The position numbers and the translations under genes were made by a program. The notes under the pieces are model-generated. The model was given only the letters and a program-made list of their open reading frames with translations. It had not been told where the DNA came from and did not search any database. Source: Lumbricus terrestris (Eukaryota; Annelida; Clitellata; Crassiclitellata; Lumbricidae). From it: a stretch of 64,000 nucleotides of DNA. Below, in pieces: positions 42,401-55,800 of the stretch (positions are counted from its first letter, which is position 1; each line of letters begins with the position of its first letter). The stretch is from positions 90,429,908 to 90,493,907 of the forward strand of contig OX457036.1 of the NCBI GenBank assembly GCA_949752735.1, written 5' to 3'.

Positions 42401-45400
42401 TTGTAACTTAGTTTGTAATTGTAATTATAACTTAGATTGCAATCGTAATTGTAACTTCGATTGTAATTGTAATTGTAACTTTGATTGTAATCGTAATTGT
42501 AACTTTGATTGCAATCGTAATTGTAAATTTGATTGTAATCGTAACTTTGATTGTAATCGTAATTGTAACTTAGATTGCAATCATAATTGTAACTTAGATT
42601 GCAAGCGTAATTGTAACTTCGATTGTAATCGTAATTGTAATTTCGATTGCGTCGGAGTCTGATAATCAAATTGCAAAAGGCAACAACTGGTGACATATCA
42701 AAAGAAAGTGACAACTTTAATCAATTTTCAGATAAGGCTGCAGTTTCCCATCCATGATCATTACTACTATAATTCATCCATGATCATTACTACTATAATT
42801 CATCAATGATCATTACTACTATAATTCATCAATGATCATTACTACTATAATTCATCAATGATCATTACTACTATAATTCATTAGTCTTCAAACTCAGTAA
42901 TACTCAGTATTATTCCCCAATATTCTAAAATGACATACCAAGATCTTAACTCTAAATGACAATTTCCTCTTGCCACTCATCCATTGTAAATAAGCTGTAC
43001 TCTGGTACCATACAAATTCTGCCATTCTACTGTCACGCATGCAATTAGTGCAGCATAACTGAATTCTATATACGTAAAATGATTTGTAATGCACAGATAT
43101 GTACTAGAATAGATAGCATATAATTACTGGAAGTCAACCACAGCAATAACATGCAGGTCAGCAATAATTACCAAGGAGAGTGATCCTTGGTGGATTGATG
43201 GACACGGGTGGCAGTTGGGATGTTGTGAAGGGAGTTTCTGGGCTTGTTCCACATTTAAACGGGTTACACGACTCCAACTGGAAATAGTAGGTCGTATAAA
43301 CCTGAAAATCACACATGTTCAAGTCAGCAAGATTAATGTTCTTAATTCTCTCTACTTCTTCAATCTTCTGACATCACAACCGACTGCAAAATAATTTTCC
43401 CCTCTGACCGTCACAGCAGCGAATGAAGAAATTCAACACATAACAAACTATGAAATTGCATTTTATGAAATTGCATTCATAATCGTAAACGAAGTCGCAG
43501 ATACTAGGTTACTCACAAGTGCTTAGGCAAAACAAAGTCGATAGGCAGAGGCTCAAGATCCTGAGAATCAGGCAGACATATTGTCAGACAGCTATAAGGT
43601 GGGTGATGTTTAGAGCGAAAATGGTAAGGAGGCGAGGGAAAGAGGAGGAATCAGGATAGGATCTGTGAAAAAGCAATATTTTTAGCCGAGTCAAAGACCT
43701 GTGGAGAGGCAAGGTTTTGGTGATTTCGTACAATTATAATATTTGTTTTAGCACTGTGAGGAGATTATTCCAAAGAAGTGGGATGGTTATGGCCATGGAA
43801 CAATCTGCAAATTTTAAGTGATGAGGTGGCGGACAAGTGGAGCCGTATCAGGTAAAAATTAATTAATACAAATCACACTCTGAGAAAGATCATAATATAT
43901 CGGTCATCCTTCAATGATGTCACACTAAGTACAAAATTTGCCCTCACCCACCCTCGTAACAGTGTAGGCATAACCATTAAGCAATCTACTGAGCACCTGC
44001 ACAATCGTACTATATCACACAAATCTAACCACCCTCCCCTCCAGGAGTGGCATCATTTATGGATGGCCCCAAAAGCATGAGAATGCCAAGCATGAGAATG
44101 CTAAGTCAGAAAAGCTGCAATTTGGAAGGTAGAACATTCCGCTTAAGTAGAATAGAAAGATGACACAGATTGACAGCAAAACTGAGACATACACTTAGAC
44201 CGGTGACGTTCATAGACTGGAGGACACCTGTGTAGATGGCCATGGTCTGCTTGTAGAGGGTGAAGCCCGTAAGCTGACCATTGGGTGAGCCTGGTATTTT
44301 CCAGCGCAGAACAATGAACGTTGTTCCAACGTCAACAGCCTCAGGTGGAAAGACATTTGATGGCTCTGCAGAAGCAGGAACAGAACAATGTGATTTCTGT
44401 GCAATAAAACAAAACAACTCTACTTTAAATTGTCGTCCTTTCAAAGTTCAGAAGTAAATATGATCGCTTGACCACCATGGCACAATCAAGATCATTTACC
44501 TGCATAGGTCCCTTCCTATGGAATGGACTTCCACCATCAGTTCGCTCTGCCATACTCTCTGGTCAGTTCTTCCTCATCCTTCTCTCGCCTCATATCCTTC
44601 CTTTTCTCTCAGCGCTTTATAAATGGACAAACAACATACAATACAATACGACAAAATATCGATAACACTGAGCAAAGACTGTGCCTGAAAGACTTGCTCA
44701 AAGTCTGTAAATGTAAATGTAATCGCATATTTATATAGCGGCTGTGTTAACACACTCGGCCACTGAGGATCCCTGTACAAGTGACCAGTGAGTGGATCGT
44801 CAAACTTGTACTCTCCTTGTTTCCTTGTTGCAGGCCGAGCTAACATGCTAACAACAGATTCACAAATTTGCTGATGACACTAACCTCCTTATGGGATCCA
44901 CTCAAGCTTATACCATTTCATCTGAGCTGCACTTGATCTCTACTTGGGCTTCTGCCAACAACCTTACCCTAAATAGCTCTAAATCTAAAGAAATTATCAT
45001 TTTCCGCCCCCGTCACCAATTTGACCCTCCTCCACCACTACCTAATATAGCTCGAGTCAAAACTATGAAGATACTGGTTGTCATCCTTCAAGATAACCTC
45101 AAACTCACAGCTCATATTGACCACCTTACAGCCACCTGCTCCTCCTCTCTCTATGCCATCAAAAAGCTCACAACCCATGGCCTCTCCTCCTCATCCATCC
45201 ATAATGTTACCAAAGCCACTACTGTTGCTAAACTACTTTATGCCTCCCCATCCTGGTGGGGTCTCACCTTGGCCTCTGACAGACAACGCCTTGAAAAACT
45301 CCTAAAAGAGCAAAACGCCTAGGTTACTTAGAGCAAACCTTTCCAACTGTCTCCGAACTTGCCAACATAGCTGATGCAAAACTCCTCTTCTCCATTATAC

Positions 45401-48400
45401 ACAACCCCAAACATGTACTTCACCAACTCCTACCTCCTCTCCGACCCCCCTCCTCTCACCAACTAAGACCTAGAGCACACAACTATACTCTCCCACTAAA
45501 CGACAATTCTCAATTTATACCACGATCATTATGTAAAAATATTTACTAGCTTACTTAAAGACTAATTAAATGAACTTAACTTTAATTATTCATTATCACT
45601 CATGTTAACATTTCTGCGTTATTGTCAGATTGTCTTTTCTCATTAAAACGAATATATATACAGGGTGCGCCAAAAAAAGTAATCCCCTACGGTTTTTAGC
45701 CCATATCTTGGCCAAACATACGAATTTTTAAATGAAACTTTACAGTCTTAAAGGCAATTTATATCTACGTGCAATGGTCAAATTACAAAAAAAATATTTC
45801 AAACGGAACAAAAGTTACACCACTTTTATGGAGGTCACCCACCGTTTTTTGACGATTCAAAAACGAAGCGCAAAAGTTTTAGGTTTTTTGCCAATATCTT
45901 GGCCAAAATTAAGAATATCGAAATGAAATTTTACAGGCTTATAGACAATTCATATCTACACATGGTGTTCAGATTTCATCAAAATATTTCAAACAGGACA
46001 AAAGTTATACCACTTTTAGTGAGGCCACCCACCGTTTTTTGACGATTCAAAAACGAAACGCAACAAAAAGTAGCAAAAACACAATTTTACTAGTCTCATC
46101 TCAAATAACTGTTGTCAAACGACCTTGGTAGTGCTTCACAACTTGTGCTCAATGCGCCCACCACCCGTGCCAAAACTTCTTTTGAGTCTCTTTGCAAAGT
46201 TCTTGATGGACCTGTTGATTAAGCTGATAGATTCCTTATTTAACAATTTGATCGTCATCTTGCTCAGTGGCGCGCGGCTACGCTGGTGCCCTGTTTCTTT
46301 TTTAAATAGTAACAATAATGATCATCTGGCAATATCAAGGCTATTTGATAACAATTATTTAAGATGAGACTTAATAAAATCGTGTTTTTGCTACTTTTTC
46401 CTGCGTTACGTCTTTGAATCGTCAAGAAACGGGGGTGGCCTCACTAAAAGTGGTATAACTTATGTTCTGTTTGAAATATTTTGATGGAATCTGACCACCA
46501 TGTGCAGATATGAATTGTCTTTAAGCCTGTAAAATTTCATTTCGATATTCTTAGTTTTGGCCAAGATATTGGCCAGAATAATTAGATTGATTTTTTGTTA
46601 CTTTTCATTGCGTCGCGTTTTTGAATCGTCAAAAACCGGTGGGTGGCCTCACTAAAAGTGATGTAACTTTTGTTCTGTTTCAGATATGACTATGAAATTT
46701 GGCTAATGTACGTAGATATGAATTACCTTCAAGCCCGTAAAACTGGATTTGAAAAATTCCTACTTTTGGCCAAGATATTGATAAAAGGCCGTAGGGGATT
46801 ACTTTTTTTTGGCGCACCCTGTAGATTTGCTTATTACAATGATAACAATTGTCCCAGAATTCATCACTTAAGAAGTTACTTCAAGGGTGTCATACAATCA
46901 GTGGTACAGTGTAAAGAATGCAAATCTTTAGAACTTAGAGTTTCATAATATATATATAGATCTACATTAAAGCACAAGTTCTCTGCTCTACCTTTAACCT
47001 TCCTAATACCTAAAGATGGGATCAGGAGAGTGAGAGGAGAAGTCTAACCTGCTTCCATCGTCAGAATCTGTGTTCCATTTGGACTTTCCGTGCATCCACC
47101 ATCGGTACAAGCCACCAGATGAACCGTGTAGTTTGTATACGGCACTGCGTTCGTTATCGAAACTACGAAAGCATTTAATTCAAAATGAACAGGATGTAAC
47201 CAATCATGGTCTACAGGATGACATGACAACATCTCATGCCACAACATGTCATGCCACAACATGTCATGCTACAACATGTCATGCCACAACATGTCATGCC
47301 ACAACATGCCATGACACAACATGTCATGTCACAACATGTCATGCCACATGTCATGCCACAACATGTCATGCCACAACATGTCATGCCACAACATGTCATG
47401 ACACAACATGTCATGCCACAACATGCCATGACACAACATGTCATGTCACAACATGCCATGCCACAACATGTCATGCCACAACATGTCATGCCACAACATG
47501 TCATGACACAACATGCTATGACACAACATGTCATGCCACAACATGCCATGCCACAACATGTCATGCCACAACATGTCATGCCACAACATGCCATGACACA
47601 ACATGCTATGACACAACATGTCATGCCACAACATGTCATGCCACAACATGTCATGCCACAACAGGATTTAACATTTACAGAACATTTTCATTTACAAACG
47701 AATCAATTATTATTAAACAGGTAATTTATTCCCTTCAATGTCAAACTGATGGTGCATGAAAATAAAGAGTTAATCGGGTCCAAATCTAGAAGATCAGTCC
47801 ACTATGACAGACAGACAGACAGAGCAAGTTAAAATGCACGAACCAGTTAATAAATCTTGGAATGTAGAAATGTGTCAGTCTGAGAAGACACAGAAACAGC
47901 CTACCATCGAAATCGCTCCATGAAGAGAATAGGACATAATCTACCACCTGGTCCTGTGCCCACCACGGGCCTTTAATCGTGCAACACCCACTGGCAGATG
48001 GCATGAGGAAAGCTTTCGTCATTAGGATGATATATACAAATTTGGATTTAGGATAACATATATATGTGACCCGTCATGACGAAATGAGTCGGAAGTCGCC
48101 CAATGCAGAACGCCGCAAATCGCTTTTAAAGGTGTGCAACTGTCCAAATTATTGATTTTGCGATTTTTGCATTTTTGTAATCTTTTTTATATAATGTATC
48201 AATAAAATATTAAAACTTATTTTATTTTGCCGTTTTTAATATGTTATTTTGCAAATTAAATGGCCAATAAGATTTAAAACCTATATAAAAATTCAAAAAT
48301 CGCATTTTCTCTGAACTTTTTATTTCACAGGTCGATCGATTAAAAATGTTTATATCTCCACAAACAATTGGTCGATTTTGATACATAATAGCTCATTTTG

Positions 48401-49845
48401 AAGGTAATTTAACATCGAATAACGTGGAATACATAACTAAAAAAGTCCTTAGCGACTCATTTCGTTATGACGGGTCACATATGTGTTTCTTGAATAGTTA
48501 ATTGTCTTGAACAAATCAATCGACTATGTATGCTCATTCCCATGTCTGCACCCCAAAATGTAGATAGCAATTGGTAAATTAAGGAACATTTATATCTTAT
48601 CTTATCTTTATCTCAGGAATATCGTTGGGTACCATGGGTGGAGTTTGGTTTCGGTTTTTGGTCCAGAAGGCGCGGCGTCGGAAAAAAAATTTCGTTTCAG
48701 CCGGAAAAAAGTTCATGACCCTTTTTTTAGTCGTCAAGTTCAAATCTCATGAAAATTACTATGTATTTCCCGGCCGAAAAAGTTGAGTCATCAGTTGGAA
48801 GTGCTTGGGGGCTAAGTCCGAAAAAATAGACCATTTACACGGTAAAAAACATGACTATGGGGCGGCTTCTTGGGAGCTTAGCCCCTCCTACCCCCTGATA
48901 AACTCCACCCATGTTGGGCACAAAGAAGAAATAAAGTGTGTAGTGGGTAACAATGTGGGTACTAATCGCAACCTGCAAATTTCTAAAGCGCATTCAAAAG
49001 CTAAGCACAGGGCACCAGCTTATTCACGAGCGCTGTGTCTAATCAGAGAGGTTGTCCAATAAGAGTAGTCCGAAGAAGGCTCTAGCCTAGTTACCAATGG
49101 ATCAGAAGTGGCAGAGTAGCTATATTAGTGTAGGTGGCGTTTAGGTTGAGAATTGGACGGTGGAAGGTCAGGTAAGTCGGAGGTAATGCCTATACAACAC
49201 ACAGTCCCCCACTTTGATGTACTTTTCCATTATGCAAACTCTGATATACTAAGCTGTCTGTCGATCTTCTTAAACCACCGAGTTTAGATGAAGCCCACCT
49301 TTCTGCACAGCTCCATCGGTGGTGGCGATTTCGAATGCAGGAACCGTCGTGTTGGCCGTGTAGTAGACGCGTATGATGTACTTTGTAATGCGTCCGGTGT
49401 TGCTCTGAGGTGCGTCCCAATACGCCTCAAACCGAATTCCAGACAACACTTTAATGGTCGGTTCAGGCACATGGTTTGGCGCTGAAAGCAAAAGAAGAGC
49501 TCATTCGAACTAACAGCATGAAAATTGGTGCAAATCTGCCACACAAAGTGTAGAAATGTAGCTTAAGCCGAGTATTAAAAAGGTGTTATAGGCAAGTGGG
49601 GGCCGGGTAGCGCAATGGATAACATGCTGGCGTAGAGTGCGAGAGGTAGCGAGTTCGAGCCCCCGTTGGGCGGATTTGCTTTGTAGGCTGCTATTAGCGC
49701 CATGTACGGTAATGCAGGCTGTCTGCTCAGATAGTTTAGTTAAGATTTGTGTATTCTGTGATCTCCGTTCTTGTGAATTGTTTAAACTGCATAATTGTAC
49801 GCTGTATGAGTTGCGGTCTGTCAACCGTTGAATAAAGAGAATATA

Positions 49846-49884
<39 letters not shown>

Positions 49885-52800
49885 GTTGGAAGGTCAGTTT
49901 CCCTTTTCTCCTCACTGGTCTAAATGCTGAACAGGCAAGCTGTAGAAGCCATTGCTATAGTATTGCATCTACACAAGCATATTCTTTTACACACATACAT
50001 ACATACAATGTCATACAATGTCATACATACATACATATACACACAATGTCATACATACAATGTCGTACATACAATGTCATACATACATAGTTACATACCT
50101 ACATATATTGGCCGCATACCTAAATTCAGCCACATCTCCAGCTATATGCGTGACGTTCTCCACTGGCTTCCACTCAAGCAGCGAATTGAGTATAGGATAT
50201 CTACTCTAGTCTGGCGCTGCATGCTAGGCCTTGCTCCTGCCTATCTTTGTGAGCTTTGTAGCCCTACTCTTAGTTCTCACCCCTTCCACTCCCTTCGTTC
50301 GACTGAACAAAGTCTACTCTCAGTACCTTTTGCTCGAACTTCCACTATGCAGAGCCGTGCTTTCTCGGTGGTGGGACCCTCAACCTGGAATGGTCTTCCT
50401 CTGACCCTCCGCTCTCTTTGTAAAAATCCTTCTCAGACTTTCCTCTCTCATCTTAAAACAGTTTTATTTGGCCGTGCTGAGGTTGGGAGCGCCTCTGAGT
50501 AGCCCCCTTGAAGAGGCGCTATATAAATGCATATAATGAATGAATGAATATATACCTACATACATGCATACATACACACAATGTCATGCATACATACATA
50601 CATACATATATACATACATACATACATACACAAACACACAAACATATAATGAGCTTTGTCCCATGGGATGGTGCGAGTAAGTATGCACCGCACAACATAC
50701 CTCCTTCTCTGGTTCTACCAGCGGCCCAGTCACTAAGAACCGACCCAGCCGGATTCAACGCCTCAACTCGATACATGTATTCTAAAGAAAGAACACAAAT
50801 TGTTGTTGGTGACATGATGAAACAGATGACAATCAAACAATTCAGATGATCAGAACAAAACCTAGACTAAACTAATCGCACTTTATGCTAAACACGTGCG
50901 TTAACCAACTTCATGCTTGGAAGAGCTATAAGTTCAAAGATTTTACATTACATTCAATATCATATTACACGATCAATGTATGCTTCCTACAGTCAGCAAG
51001 GGTAATGATTGGCCACCGGGCATCATATGTTGTGGCTAAGAAACAAAGTCGCTAACACTTCATACTCAGGGATGCTTCCAGGTCAGCTTAATAAATTGCT
51101 GCTCTTCTTTATAGGTCAGACCTTAGAATGGACTTCCCTTGACTATGCGACACCTCCCAAGCTGTTCTCAATTCCACAAACTGTTGAAGACTGTTTTTTC
51201 GCTTGATCTCTACCGGGAGCGCCTCTGAGTATGTACCTTGAAGGGGTGCTATATAAATTACGATTGATTGATTGATGCAAATGTTCAGATAGATATGGAA
51301 TGGACTCCCTACTACTCTTCGTCAAATGCCTATTCGTCTCTGTCTCATTTCTCACTGTTCTTAAAACTGTCCTATTCGACCGAGGTTGGATTGGGAGCAC
51401 TCCTGAGTAGCAACCTTGAAGGGGCGCTATATCAAGTTGCTCCAATAAAAAAAAAATTAAAAACTCCATGAAAATTTTAGTCTTTGGAGAAGCGATGCTC
51501 ACAAGCAGCATACCTGTGAATGGTAGAAGGTCGTAGTCATAGGCAACGGTGTTTGTAGTGTTGGTGATCGTTTGGATCTGTGCGCTTGTGCAGGAGGTGC
51601 TGTTGGCTGGTGGTGAACAACCAGCCATATCAACACCAAGACTTGAAACTGCATTTGCCGACATCGATACGTTCACACGGTTGTAAAGCAGATCATCCCA
51701 AATACATCCACCAAAGCCTACGAAGCAACAAGTTCAGCATTTAAAATGAAGAAACTCGCAATGATGAAAGCTTAAAAGGAGCTTTAAAGTCTAAGCAATA
51801 AATTAAAAGTCAACTGAAAATGTTGCCTCAGCAGCAAACAAGTAATTGATCTCACACAAAAGCGAAGAAGTATTTGTCTTATGCCTGTATCTCATCTATA
51901 AAAGAGAACTTCTTACAGCAGCAATATGCAAGAGAAAAATCTCTTTAAATTGTTATGTTAAAGATAAACTTTACTTCACCTTTTCAAACGTTCATTCAAC
52001 AGGGCACATACAGACATAGCGCATTACATGTGGCTGCATATAATTAATACGTTGTAAAGATGTGACATAACAGAAAAGTAGCTTGCTACTTACACACTCT
52101 GCAGATCACCATTAAATGCAAGTTTAAGATCTTTAAAACGAAACTGCCTGTTCAGTTTAGCTCCATGGATACCATCTTAGTGAGCCATGTATAATTGTAT
52201 ATCAGCATCTTCTGCACCTGAATGTCATTTGTCAGCCTGCTTTTGCACAATAAATGAACATACTACCACTGCATCTATTTGTCCTTTCAGCATGGTGTGT
52301 CATCTGTTTTGCTTCTCCACCTTAAACTGCCACAATGTAACATGCAGTTTCACCGTTGCCAGCACTTCACTCTGAAACGAACCAACCTCCAACATGAACT
52401 CCTTTTCCTCCTGCTACCTCTAATCAACCAGCATTTGAAAACCATTCCATCCAGTCATGATCTTGAGTCACCAGATCAAAATCAACTCTGTTCAATCTCT
52501 CTCTTTTAAAGGTGCTACGTAAATGCACAGTTACAATAAATACATTACAAGCTGAACTTTTTATCAGTTGCCTCAATAACTGCCCAGATACACAGCTTAC
52601 TGGTCTGCAGTCGATTCCGCAGTCCATTCTTCGTAGCATATACATCTCCTTCCGATCCAGCAGGCAATCCACCAACGTAGATGAAAGAAGCAAGACTGAT
52701 TCCCGGCTGATCCACACCGGAACCGTACATGTACGGCGTAAAGCTATCGACCGTCACGATCATCTGTCGTCCAGCAGTCGTCAAACGCACCGAGTGCCGC

Positions 52801-55800
52801 TGGCCGTCACAGAGTGCAACGGCATCGAATACAGCGTTGTCCTCAACACCGTTGTTGCCGATCGTCCACGTTAGGTAACCCGAGGTAATCTGGACGAGGT
52901 AGAACGAACCGATGCCCCCATATGCAAAGAAGAGAAGACCAGACAGATATTCCGTTCGGAAATCGAATGAGAAGTCCGTCGCACTACCTCCGGTGAAAGT
53001 TGCGGACCGAAACACCAAATACCCTAAAAACAGAAGGCAACTAACTGCAAACCACCAACACATGTGGTTGTAAGACAAGTTGCATTCACTAAACTAGGAA
53101 TCCAACTACAGCAAGATTTTCATGAAAGCATTTAATAAAGTACTACTAAATTTATTAGAGCTGCTAAACGATAACAAAATTGCAATCATGTTTTACGGTA
53201 TACTGTGAATAAAAAAATCATCACAATTTTCAATCGAGAGAATATTGCATAATGGACCAATATGGCATTTTAAGATTAATACCTTTTGGGACAAAATGAA
53301 TAAACTGACTTTCAGAATAGCTCGTAACTGTACTAATGCTCAAGATGTTTAAGCAGCCTTTCGTAAATCTAACAAGTTGTTGATACAAGAAACGCTTACC
53401 AGTGCCTAATATTTATTCAGAACTTGTAATCACTGATAAGTTTCACACTGTCTGTTTACCAGTTCCATAGAAGCGAACGCCACGCGCGTAGGACGAGGGA
53501 CAGCCCTGCCAGAGAGGGCTGACATTGGCCGATCCTAAGGCACTGCTGAAGTTCACAGTCATCCAATCCTGTGTAGGACTTGCCTGAGTCATAATGAGAA
53601 AATTCTTCATGCAACCTTGAAATCCTTGTTGAACAACCTTCAGAAAATAACCAACAAAATATCAAATGTGCTTCATTTCACAAAGAAAAGCCTCACGAAT
53701 GAAAAAATTAGTTATTTCGTTGCAATGAAAATAAAATAAAAACTATTATGACAGTATATTTCTTTATTTATTAGGAGCACTCATGTAGCCCCCCCTTCAA
53801 GACAATCTCCTCAGAAGCGCTCCCGATCCAACATACGCCAAATAGCACAGTCCTAAGACATGAAAAGAACATGGTGGAGTGATACCTGGGCACAATAGGC
53901 GAAGAGCCACAGGAAGCCCATGCCCAGGTGATAAGAACAATAACAATAATTATAATACTTCACTGGATATGTTCTAGCCGTCCCAGAATGGATTTTTTTA
54001 TCTCCAAATAATTGTTTAATATCTGAGGAATCTGAGGTACTTTTAGGCAAAAATAACTATTATAATGCGCCTTCTACAGAACAACTATAAGACATGAACA
54101 ATTGTAAGAGTAACTATAAACATAACACTTTACAGATCACTGTAAGTAACTACCGGTAGCCAGGGCACTTTAAACAGTGCACTGCGGATCAGAGGAGCAA
54201 ACAGATAAATACTGTAACTGAAATCCAGATGGGAAGTAATCTAGCACTGTTGATATTTTATGTCATCACCTGCATGATAGGGTTAGTATCCTGTCTTTGT
54301 ATGATGAAATTGTTGGGAAGGCCGCCCAAAAACACTCCTGTGTTGTTACCTAAGATATTGCTCTGGCATTGGCTTGTAATGACACCTGGGAAAAAAAATT
54401 AATGTCTATTACTGGTACATATTTGTAAAATAGTAGAAATATATTGTCACCAAAGCAGAGGCACAGATACCAAACTGCAGTTGTGCAAAATCTAACATCA
54501 CAGCTAAAATTAGGGCACCTGTTCGACAAGAAAAACAAAAAAGCAACTATGCAGCGAAAGCAACTGTAAAGTCACTAAAGTCAGACTGCACACTAAAACT
54601 CAAAATCCATTAATTAATACAATTAATTACCAACAAGCCCATCCATTACCCAGAACTGATGCTAAAGGCTGGTGAACGCAGAGACTGAGGAACTGTCTAC
54701 AGTCTCACATAACACTTCAACTGTAAGTAATAAATAATATTTTTAATACTAATTTTCTTTAATTCAACGCCTGCAAATGCACTGCACTTCACATTTACAA
54801 GTTATGCAGTAATCATAACTAACATCAAACTGAACAGACAGCCTGCAATACACGGCGCTAATAGCAGCCTACAAAGCATGTACGCCCAAAGGGGTTCGAA
54901 CTCGCTACCTATCGCTCTCTATGCCATCATGTAATCCATTACTCTACGGACACCTTGCAGGCATCTTGATCTTCACTCAAGATTTTAAAATTAGAACGGT
55001 CATTATCATAGGCGCAATCACGTCCTAAAAGTTGGGAGGGACCAAATGAATCACGTCCTAAAAGTTGGGGGGGACCATAATGATAAAGTCAATGGGACCA
55101 CTCAAAAGTTGGGGGGGACGCGTCCCGTGGGTCCCATAGGGTGGTTGCGCCTATGGTCATTATTCACAAATCCTGACCTTCTCTTTCTTCATCAATTCTA
55201 AACACCATAGCAAACTGCCTAAAGACCGGAACCTTTGGAACCAAATCTGACCTAACATGTCCATCAATTTTGTTTTGCCATAGCTGTTCTGTTTACAGCA
55301 GAGACTTCATTATTCTTGGTGAATTAGAAGTCCTGAGATCTTGATCACAACTTAGCAGACAAGGAAGTAGCACTGAATACCTGCAACAAGTAGCATTTGC
55401 CTGGGTAAATAAGGGATGGTAAGGAAAAGTCATGTACAGGCCGGTCAATCATGTACAGGCCGGTCAGTGTGCAGCATGCTTAATCATTTGCTGCTCACCA
55501 GAATACGAGTTATTCATTCGAATTGTTGCTTGTCTACCCAGTCGGGTGACTTGGATGCTCTGCCAGTAACCATCATTGTACGAGAAGCCGCCATCATCAT
55601 TGGTTGTCACAGATGTTGGACAACCTGAACACACAGAAATCATGGCCAATAAGTCACAGGTGCTACATAAAGACAGATTCACTGACCACACAAAAAACAA
55701 TAACTCAAATTAAATCAAACATCAAAATAAAAAAAGATTCACCAATAAAGTCAAATTTTACAGAAATAAAAATTTAATGTAAATGCCAAAATTTCTTGTC

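Noticed and set aside
42361..42714. Minus-strand frame of NYNYDYNQSY repeats resembling a low-complexity protein
   Set aside because: Translation of the degenerate GTAATTGTAACTT repeat.
47070..47759. Plus- and minus-strand frames with CHATT, MPQHV and MTCCG peptide repeats
   Set aside because: Translations of the 15-bp array; the length is a multiple of three and lacks stops.
49597..49670. Functional tRNA gene
   Set aside because: A- and B-box-like sequences are present, but the cloverleaf is not kept and the same head recurs with a common SINE body and tail.
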